From Caryophanales bacterium (GTDB lineage Bacteria > Bacillota_I > Bacilli_A > RFN20 > CAG-826), in NCBI GenBank assembly GCA_028726925.1, contig JAQYPI010000098.1:1-11057 (forward strand): 11,057 bases of DNA, given 5' to 3'. The notes under the pieces are model-generated. The model had not been told where the DNA came from, searched no databases, and saw only the letters and a list, made by a program, of their open reading frames with translations. Each line of letters starts with the position of its first letter. The first letter of the stretch is position 1. Shown one piece after another: positions 6,768-11,057 of the stretch. The translations under genes and the position numbers were made by a program.

Positions 6768-7568
6768 ATGGCAAGAGTAACTTTGGCGGATATCGCGAGG
6801 GAGGTCGGGTGCTCCACGGCGACCGTTTCCTATGTCCTGAACAACGATCCGCGCCAGAAGATCAACGAAAAGACGAGGATGAGAATCATCCAGGTTTCAT
6901 CTATCCTAGGCTATCAGAAGAACGCGTTCGCGAGCGGCCTCGCGGATGGCAAGTCACACAGCATCGGCCTCTACGTCGGCCGCTGCGGGTTTCCTCTTGA
7001 AACCGCGGACAAAATGGCGTTTGTTTACCAGCTCGTCAAAGCCTTGGCCCTCAACGGATACCGCACCGTCCTTTTCACGGATTCGATCAGCATGGAGATC
7101 CAGTTCGTCGACGCGATTCTTTGCATCGATTTCGACGAAAGCGACTTCGATGCCGTGTGCAAGAGCAATTTCATCCCCGTCCTCGGCGTCGATACCCACG
7201 TCCACGAGCCCTGGACGTTCGAAATCAGCTCGGATTTCGCGGGAATCGGGGAGCGTTTCTTCCTGAAAGACTACGTTTTGCTTTGCCATAAAAGGAATTC
7301 GAAACGGCTGAGGGAAGAGATCCGGGAGGCGAACCCGAACGTGCATTTCGTTTCCTCCTTCGCCCAGCTCGACATGCTGGAAGAGGCCCTTCAAGGGAAA
7401 AAAGTAATCGTAGAGGGGGAATCCATGTACGATTACTTAAAAAACAAGAACGCAAACTTTATCAAATACGTGGTGGATTGCGAGACAAAAATCAACAAAA
7501 TCGTCACGTGCCTCAAGCTGGCCATCGAGCACGCGGAGGTCGAGAACCACGTGTTCAAGATGAGCTGA
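6768..7568 (+). CDS. LacI-family transcriptional regulator with a shortened effector domain
   Basis: DNA-binding repressor, most likely of the divergent glucan operon. The first 60 residues are a textbook LacI head: helix-turn-helix TLADIAREVGCSTATVSYVL (5-24), NINEKT-like segment KINEKTRMRI (31-40) and hinge LGYQKNAFASGL (47-58). The sugar-binding part follows (SIGLYVG at 65-71, VDAILCI at 114-120, FIPVLGVD at 135-142) and the C-terminus ends in the usual strand plus helix (about 233-263). Total length is 266 residues against about 330-340 for the family, so some 70 residues are missing from the middle, not from either end. The reading frame is intact and the product is not a fragment. It may sense a small ligand differently, or have lost sensing. 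The gene has its own promoter and Shine-Dalgarno, and its start is the conserved M-A-R-V-T-L. Confidence 0.93.
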   Translation: MARVTLADIAREVGCSTATVSYVLNNDPRQKINEKTRMRIIQVSSILGYQKNAFASGLADGKSHSIGLYVGRCGFPLETADKMAFVYQLVKALALNGYRTVLFTDSISMEIQFVDAILCIDFDESDFDAVCKSNFIPVLGVDTHVHEPWTFEISSDFAGIGERFFLKDYVLLCHKRNSKRLREEIREANPNVHFVSSFAQLDMLEEALQGKKVIVEGESMYDYLKNKNANFIKYVVDCETKINKIVTCLKLAIEHAEVENHVFKMS

Positions 7569-7582
7569 GGGCCCGCCGGCGG

Positions 7583-7619
7583 TTACCGCATCTTTCCAAA
7601 CGCATTGGGAAAGCGGTAA
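7583..7619 (+). terminator. Bulged hairpin after the LacI gene
   Basis: TTACCGC (7583-7589) pairs with GCGGTAA (7613-7619), and inside it TTTCC (7593-7597) pairs with GGAAA (7608-7612). There is a 3-base bulge at 7590-7592 and a 10-base loop. No T run follows, so it is not a standard intrinsic terminator. It fills the 63-base gap before the phosphatase gene and could mark the end of the lacI message or control read-through. Confidence 0.35.
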
Positions 7620-7622
7620 ACT
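7593..7622 (+). promoter_or_regulatory. Weak candidate promoter of the histidine phosphatase gene
   Basis: TAAACT at 7617-7622 could be a -10 box, with TTTCCA at 7593-7598 as a poor -35 (18-base spacing). The ATG at 7632 follows nine bases after the -10, and no Shine-Dalgarno is visible. If real, the transcript would be leaderless or nearly so. Otherwise the gene is read from the lacI promoter. Confidence 0.3.
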
Positions 7623-7631
7623 AAGCCCCAT

Positions 7632-8363
7632 ATGAGACTCCTCTTCATCCGCCACGCAGACCCGGATTACGCCCGGGATTCCCTCACGCCCCGCGGGGAA
7701 GAAGAGGCTCTCGCCCTCGCGGAAACCTTGCGCGAGCAACGGATCGACGCCGTCTTTTGCTCGCCTCTAGGACGGGCCAAGCGCACGATGGAGGTCGGTC
7801 TTTCCCTCCGCGGTGACCAGCTGCCCGTCAAGATCCTCCCCTGGCTTCGCGAATTCGACGCGGTCACCCCGCATCCCCCGCAACAACGGGCTTGGGATTT
7901 CTTGCCCGAGGATATCGCCCGATACGGGGAAGACGCCTATTCCCTCAAAGATTACGCTGATGCCGTAATCCCTTACCGCGATTCTATGGATTTCATCGCG
8001 AAAAGGGACGAGGCTTTCGCGGGCCTTGACGCCCTTTTGGCAGAAAACGGCTACCAAAAGGATGGCCTTCTTTACCGCGTCACCGCGAGCAACGACCGCA
8101 CGCTCGTCTTCTTTTGCCATTTCGGGATCGAGGCCTTGCTGCTTTCCCGCCTCGTGAACGCCCCGCCCCTCGTGTTCTTCCAAGGGACCTGCGCCTCCCC
8201 GTCCTCCATCACGGAGGTTTACACGGAAGAACGCCGCGAGGGGATCGCTTCCTTCCGCATCCTCCATTTCGGGGAAACTGCGCACCTGCGGAAGAAAGAC
8301 ATGGAAGATTCGTTTGCCGCCCGGTTCTCGGAAACCTTCGACGACCCGAGACGTCACGACTAA
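7632..8363 (+). CDS. Histidine phosphatase superfamily (phosphoglycerate-mutase-like) protein
   Basis: Phosphatase of clade 1 of the histidine phosphatase superfamily; the physiological substrate is unknown. The 243 residues open with the catalytic signature L-L-F-I-R-H-A-D, where H8 would be phosphorylated and R7 binds phosphate. SPLGRAKRT (44-52, R48) is the second conserved phosphate-binding segment, WLREFD (71-76) supplies the acid/base glutamate E74, and FFCHFGIEALLL (160-171) holds the second catalytic histidine H163. An insert at about 80-115 lengthens it compared with the roughly 200-residue core, and it ends with a charged tail (DDPRRHD). It is not a glycolytic mutase by length and motif context. 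The start is certain because the signature begins at residue 3. No Shine-Dalgarno is seen. The next gene starts 30 bases later on the same strand, so co-transcription is likely. Confidence 0.88.
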   Translation: MRLLFIRHADPDYARDSLTPRGEEEALALAETLREQRIDAVFCSPLGRAKRTMEVGLSLRGDQLPVKILPWLREFDAVTPHPPQQRAWDFLPEDIARYGEDAYSLKDYADAVIPYRDSMDFIAKRDEAFAGLDALLAENGYQKDGLLYRVTASNDRTLVFFCHFGIEALLLSRLVNAPPLVFFQGTCASPSSITEVYTEERREGIASFRILHFGETAHLRKKDMEDSFAARFSETFDDPRRHD

Positions 8364-8364
8364 A

Positions 8365-8376
8365 TTCGGTACCGAA
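8365..8376. repeat. Perfect 12-bp palindrome between phosphatase and DUF308 genes
   Basis: TTCGGTACCGAA reads the same on both strands. It begins one base after the phosphatase stop codon and ends a few bases before the AAGGAG of the next gene. It could be an operator or nothing; it has no loop, so it would make a poor RNA hairpin. Confidence 0.45.
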
Positions 8377-8393
8377 ATAAAGGAGATATCAAC

Positions 8394-8963
8394 ATGGTAG
8401 ACAAAATCTGGAGACCCATCAAAGCCGTCCTTTGGACCGTGGCCGCGATCCTCATCCTCGTGTTCCGGGAAGAGGTCGTCTTGCTGCTCAATTATCTCGT
8501 CGGGGGCATCATGGTCGCCTACGGCCTCGAGACGGTCGTCCTCCACCTCGTGAAAAAGGAGTCCTTCAAGAAGGAGAATCGTTTCTTCTGGGGCCTCATC
8601 GAAGTCGCGATCGGTATCACCCTCATCTTCCTCATCGACCTTGGCGATCCCGAGGGCATCCCCTACGCGACCGTCTGCGTCGTCTGGGCCATTTGGAGCA
8701 TGCTGCGCGAAGCTTTGGAAATCGAGGAAGGGATCCGCGAGATCCTCCACAAGGAGCCCGCCCTCCTCTCCCTTGCCGAATCCCTCGTCGCGATCGTCTT
8801 CTCCGTCCTCCTCCTTCTCCAGCCGGGCGAGCACCACGCGATGACCCACGTCATTCTCCTCTTCGTCGAGCTTATCACGACCGGGGTCATCTTCCCCTAT
8901 GGCCGCGTCCTCATCCATCGCTTGAAGGTCAAGCACGGAACGGCCGTCGAGGAAGAAGAATAA
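8394..8963 (+). CDS. Six-helix membrane protein of the DUF308/HdeD type
   Basis: Integral membrane protein of 189 residues with hydrophobic segments at about 11-26, 29-52, 64-83, 87-104, 122-142 and 149-171. The paired helices with glycine-rich turns (LVGGIMVAYGLETVV, 35-49) fit the DUF308 repeat found in HdeD. E. coli HdeD is linked to acid resistance, but the role of Gram-positive relatives is not known, so no function is claimed. The C-terminus is short and acidic (AVEEEE). A clear AAAGGAG at about 8380-8386 sets the ATG at 8394. It probably shares a transcript with the phosphatase gene 30 bases upstream and is closed by the terminator at 8984-9006. Family assignment comes from length, topology and pattern. 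Confidence 0.7.
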   Translation: MVDKIWRPIKAVLWTVAAILILVFREEVVLLLNYLVGGIMVAYGLETVVLHLVKKESFKKENRFFWGLIEVAIGITLIFLIDLGDPEGIPYATVCVVWAIWSMLREALEIEEGIREILHKEPALLSLAESLVAIVFSVLLLLQPGEHHAMTHVILLFVELITTGVIFPYGRVLIHRLKVKHGTAVEEEE

Positions 8964-8983
8964 AGGGCCCATGCATTCCTTTT

Positions 8984-9006
8984 CCGGGGTTTGTCCCCGG
9001 TTTTTT
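8984..9006 (+). terminator. Intrinsic terminator of the phosphatase/DUF308 transcript
   Basis: CCGGGG (8984-8989), loop TTTGT, CCCCGG (8995-9000), then six T (9001-9006). A classical Rho-independent terminator 21 bases after the stop of the DUF308 gene. An outer pair of arms, CATGCA (8970-8975) and TGCATG (9009-9014), encloses it. Confidence 0.9.
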
Positions 9007-9014
9007 CTTGCATG

Positions 9015-9039
9015 AAAAAGCGGCCCATCGAGGGGCCGC
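9015..9039 (-). terminator. Intrinsic terminator of plsX
   Basis: On the minus strand GCGGCCC (9033-9039), a 6-base loop and GGGCCGC (9020-9026), then TTTTT (9015-9019). It lies 16 bases after the plsX stop codon. Together with the neighbouring plus-strand terminator it separates the two convergent transcripts. Confidence 0.88.
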
Positions 9040-9054
9040 GAAGGAAAAAGGGAA

Positions 9055-10065
9055 CTATTCCCCGAGGGGGGTGGCCTCGATCGCCGCGGCGACCTTCTCG
9101 ACGAGGTGCTCTTTGGCGTAGGTCATGACTTCCTCGATGGCGCTTGCGAAATTGAGGGCCTTGGATTTGCCATGGCATTTCACGACGAGCTTCTTGCACC
9201 CGAGCAAGGGGGCGCAGGAATCGTTCGCGTATTTAAACGGCTTCTTGACGTTCTTAAGGCCCCTAAGCTGGAAGAGGGCCCCGATTTTGCGCCATGGATT
9301 CCCCATGACGGCTTCTTTGAAGAGGTCGCTTACGAAATAGGCGCCTCCTTCGAGGGATTTGACGAACACGTTGCCGGCGAATCCATCCGAGACGACAAGG
9401 TCGCAGATGCCGTCGAGCACCTTGTCCCCCTCGACGTTCCCAATGAAATTAAGATCCGGGTCTTCCTTAAGAAGGGGGAACACCGTCTTGGTGAGCTCGT
9501 TGCCCTTCCCTTCCTCCATCCCGACGGAAAGAAGTCCGATGCGGGGTTTTTCAATGCCAAGGACCTTCAGATATTCGTTAGCCATCTTCGCGAATTGGAC
9601 AAGGTATTCGGGCTTGCAGTCCATGTTGGCCCCCGCGTCCGTGAGGCGGACGAGACCCCCGTTCTTGGTCGGGAGGGTCGCAAGAAGCGCGGGACGCTTG
9701 ACCCCGGGGATCCGGCCGACCTTGAAGATGCAACCGGAAAGCATCGCGCCCGTCGGCCCAGCACCCAAAAACGCATCCACGTCCTCGCGCTCTTTCAAAG
9801 CCTGGAAGGCAAGAGCCATGGAACAATTCGGCTTGGTCCTCAGGAAATTCGCGGGGTGATCCGTGTTGAGGACGGCCTCCTCGGCATGGATGATTTCGTA
9901 ACGGGATGCGTCGATCCCCGCTTTCTGAAAGGCTTCCTCGATCGCGGGCTTCGGGCCCACGAGGATCAAGTTCAGGTCCGCGTTCTTCTTGAGCGCGGCG
10001 ATCGCCCCTTCGATCGGGGCGGCGGGGGCGGCATCGCCGCCGAGGACATCGAGGATGATTTTCAT
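9055..10065 (-). CDS. plsX: Phosphate acyltransferase PlsX
   Basis: Converts acyl-ACP and phosphate into acyl-phosphate, the donor for PlsY in the first step of phospholipid synthesis; a peripheral membrane or cytoplasmic enzyme. The 336 residues match the family length (about 330-350). Family motifs in order: DVLGGDAAP (6-14, usually D-A-M-G-G-D-x-x-P), GAGPTGA (101-107), RPALLATLP (124-132), DAGANMDCKPEYLVQFAKM (143-161), GLLSVGMEEGKGNEL (177-191), FIGNVEGD (207-214), VSDGFAGN with VKSLEG (225-240), and HGKS near the C-terminus. The usual SAGNTGA loop reads GAGPTGA here, an odd change. The gene stands alone, without fabD, acpP or fapR beside it, unlike many Bacillota. GGAG lies seven to eight bases before the ATG. 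It has its own promoter and terminator. Confidence 0.96.
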   Translation of the reverse strand: MKIILDVLGGDAAPAAPIEGAIAALKKNADLNLILVGPKPAIEEAFQKAGIDASRYEIIHAEEAVLNTDHPANFLRTKPNCSMALAFQALKEREDVDAFLGAGPTGAMLSGCIFKVGRIPGVKRPALLATLPTKNGGLVRLTDAGANMDCKPEYLVQFAKMANEYLKVLGIEKPRIGLLSVGMEEGKGNELTKTVFPLLKEDPDLNFIGNVEGDKVLDGICDLVVSDGFAGNVFVKSLEGGAYFVSDLFKEAVMGNPWRKIGALFQLRGLKNVKKPFKYANDSCAPLLGCKKLVVKCHGKSKALNFASAIEEVMTYAKEHLVEKVAAAIEATPLGE

Positions 10066-10086
10066 AGGTTTTCTCCGTTTATGGGG

Positions 10087-10114
10087 ATGATACCCCTTTC
10101 CTGCCCCGAGGCAA
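10087..10114 (-). promoter_or_regulatory. Candidate plsX promoter
   Basis: Minus strand TTGCCT (10109-10114), a 16-base spacer and TATCAT (10087-10092). The -10 is flanked by GGGG and CCCC (10083-10096). The -35 lies in a small hairpin, CGAGG (10107-10111) with CCTCG (10118-10122). A second possible hairpin, CTCGT (10119-10123) with ACGAG (10131-10135), overlaps the first. No FapR-like operator is seen. Confidence 0.5.
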
Positions 10115-10157
10115 AGACCTCGTATCGAAAACGAGTTTGGGCGAAATCCGAAATCGC

Positions 10158-10186
10158 TTGCATGTTTCTGAATCCTATTCTATAAA
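10158..10186 (+). promoter_or_regulatory. Promoter of the seven-helix membrane protein gene, leaderless type
   Basis: TTGCAT (10158-10163), a 17-base spacer and TATAAA (10181-10186). The ATG at 10196 follows nine bases later, so transcription would start at or a few bases before the start codon. No Shine-Dalgarno is present in between. Confidence 0.6.
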
Positions 10187-10195
10187 GATGGGGCC

Positions 10196-10891
10196 ATGGA
10201 ACGCAGGAAGACCATCGAAAACGCCGTGCTAGGATCAATCGGCGGCCTTTTGCTAGTTTCTGGCATCCTCTCGATCCTTTTGCGCCCCGAAGCTTTCGTC
10301 GCCTTCTTTGCATCCGATATCATCCTGCTTGGCCTCGGCCTTCTTTGGATCGCCTTGTTTCGCGACGCCTCGTTCCTGCCATTCGATGAGGAAAGGAAGA
10401 AGCGCTTCGCCTACCTTTGGGGCGGTTTCCTCCTCGCCCTTGGGTTCCTCGGCTTCCTCTTCCTCGAACGTTACGCGAATGCCTCGATGGGGGAACTCGT
10501 CCCCCCGGGGGAATCCTCGCTCGAGACGAATTCCCTTTACGTCGTCTTCGGCTCGTTCTGCGCCGCCGCCTACCTCGTCGTCGGCCTGCTTAAGAACCAC
10601 CGGTTCCTCGAAGAAGGCAAGGTCAACCGCCGGCGCATCCTCCGCGACGGCCCCTTCCTTTTGCTACTCTTCCTCGGGTTCCTCGCCTTCTTGCTCGCCC
10701 AAGACGCTTTTTCCTTGTTCCATGTCTGCATCTCCTACCTTTGGATTCCCCTTTGCGTCTTGTTCCTTTCTTGCTTTACCCGCCTTCTTTTTTACCGCGT
10801 CCTCCCCGTCCGAATGACTGCGGACGCCCTCATTCTTTTGAGTTTCCTTTCCTTCGCGGTTTTCGCCCTTCTCCTATCGTGCCTTCCTTAA
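10196..10891 (+). CDS. Hypothetical seven-helix integral membrane protein
   Basis: Not recognised. The 231 residues contain about seven hydrophobic segments: 11-31, 37-56, 73-91, 112-131, 152-170, 174-196 and 207-230. Loops between them are short and charged (FDEERKKRF after helix 2; EEGKVNRRRILRDG after helix 4). Basic residues concentrate in these two loops and at the N-terminus (MERRKT), so those parts are probably cytoplasmic. No catalytic, nucleotide-binding or transporter signature is visible. The gene is divergent from plsX with 130 bases between them. The ATG at 10196 is favoured because a good promoter lies just before it and MERRKT followed by a helix is a typical membrane-protein start. 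The next gene begins 27 bases after its stop. Confidence 0.75.
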   Translation: MERRKTIENAVLGSIGGLLLVSGILSILLRPEAFVAFFASDIILLGLGLLWIALFRDASFLPFDEERKKRFAYLWGGFLLALGFLGFLFLERYANASMGELVPPGESSLETNSLYVVFGSFCAAAYLVVGLLKNHRFLEEGKVNRRRILRDGPFLLLLFLGFLAFLLAQDAFSLFHVCISYLWIPLCVLFLSCFTRLLFYRVLPVRMTADALILLSFLSFAVFALLLSCLP

Positions 10892-10899
10892 AGAAGGAA
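10884..10899 (+). other. Small inverted repeat over the stop codon of the seven-helix protein gene
   Basis: TTCCTT (10884-10889) pairs with AAGGAA (10894-10899) around AAAG, across the TAA stop. It is short, GC-poor and has no T run, so it is a doubtful terminator. Confidence 0.25.
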
Positions 10900-10902
10900 T
10901 TG

Positions 10903-10911
10903 TGGTAGAAT
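10903..10911 (+). promoter_or_regulatory. Extended -10 promoter of the zinc-ribbon-like gene, leaderless type
   Basis: TGGTAGAAT combines a TGn extension with TAGAAT (10906-10911). The ATG at 10919 follows seven bases later, so transcription should begin at the start codon itself. No convincing -35 and no Shine-Dalgarno are present. A GAAGGAA stretch (10893-10899) lies too far upstream to act as a ribosome binding site. Confidence 0.55.
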
Positions 10912-10918
10912 CCTTGCC

Positions 10919-11057
10919 ATGAGCAAGACCGACCCAAACGCATATCTCTCCCATTGCGAGAACAACGAGATCGAGATCCTAACGTCGAAACAATGCCGTT
11001 GCCTTTTCTGCGGCTCGACCTTCCCCGCGAAAGACGTCCATGACTGGACGGATGGGG
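10919..11057 (+). CDS. Small zinc-ribbon-like protein, N-terminal part only (cut by window edge)
   Basis: Forty-six codons are visible, starting MSKTDPNAYLSHCENNEIEI and continuing with a cysteine cluster C-R-C-L-F-C-G at residues 26-32, then TFPAKDVHDWTDG. The CxxC knuckle looks like the first half of a zinc ribbon; a second CxxC pair would be expected just past the window end, which cannot be checked here. The pattern of a knuckle followed by F, a short spacer and a D/E-W segment is one I associate with small uncharacterised zinc-ribbon proteins of Bacillota, without known function. The start codon is supported by a promoter element immediately upstream. The frame stays open to the edge. 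Confidence 0.6.
   Translation, partial: MSKTDPNAYLSHCENNEIEILTSKQCRCLFCGSTFPAKDVHDWTDG

Noticed and set aside
1201..7568. Possible use of TGA as tryptophan, as in some Mollicutes
   Set aside because: Two genes end at TGA exactly where their families end, and tryptophans at conserved sites are TGG.
7767..8972. A 401-codon minus-strand frame crossing the phosphatase and DUF308 genes
   Set aside because: It spans an intergenic gap and two well-supported genes on the other strand and has no recognisable features.
9106..10185. A 359-codon plus-strand frame opposite plsX
   Set aside because: Antisense of a gene with a full set of PlsX motifs.
10066..10195. A FapR operator or riboswitch before plsX
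   Set aside because: No TTAGTACC-type palindrome and no structured leader beyond short hairpins; the leader from the predicted start is only about 15 bases.

Overview
The window looks like chromosomal DNA from a Gram-positive bacterium of the Bacillota. An uncultured, GC-rich gut member of the Bacilli/Erysipelotrichia side is my best guess. The reasons are lipoprotein signal peptides on both binding proteins, AGGAGG-type ribosome binding sites, LacI/cre-type control of a maltodextrin cluster, a MalF-type permease with the long Firmicutes N-terminus and a Listeria-Bacteroides-repeat-like domain. Third codon positions are strongly G/C. TGA is used as a stop (end of the binding-protein gene, end of the LacI gene) and tryptophan is TGG, so the standard bacterial code applies. 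The taxonomic guess is inference. There are no tRNA, rRNA, CRISPR or insertion-sequence signals.

Left part (1-6565, all minus strand): an alpha-glucan uptake operon read from right to left. It begins with a 720-residue surface lipoprotein built of five repeated beta-sandwich modules that resemble SusE/SusF-type starch-binding domains. A 12-bp hairpin follows, then a cytoplasmic GH13 neopullulanase/cyclomaltodextrinase, a maltodextrin-type ABC binding lipoprotein, and a MalF-like permease that runs off the left edge. The second permease (MalG) is expected just outside the window. The logic would be: hold starch fragments at the surface, hand them to the binding protein, import them, and cut them inside the cell.

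Control region (6566-6767): the operon and a divergent LacI-family gene share 202 AT-rich bases. The operon has a clean promoter (TTGACA, 16 bases, TAGAAT). A near-palindrome centred on CG sits at the expected transcription start, and a sequence that fits the cre consensus lies just upstream of the -35 box. The LacI protein has only 266 residues, with a normal DNA-binding head and a shrunken sugar-binding core.

Right part (7569-11057): ordinary or unknown genes. On the plus strand are a histidine phosphatase/phosphoglycerate-mutase-like enzyme and a six-helix DUF308/HdeD-like membrane protein, ending in a good terminator. On the minus strand is plsX (phospholipid synthesis) with its own terminator, so the two transcripts meet back to back. 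Divergent from plsX is an unrecognised seven-helix membrane protein, followed by the start of a small cysteine-rich (zinc-ribbon-like) protein cut by the right edge. Two of the plus-strand genes here, and possibly a third, have a -10 box only 7-9 bases before the ATG and no Shine-Dalgarno sequence, which suggests leaderless transcripts.

The most interesting item is the glucan operon. A SusE/F-like multi-module lipoprotein is wired to a classical Gram-positive MalEFG-type importer under a compact LacI regulator.
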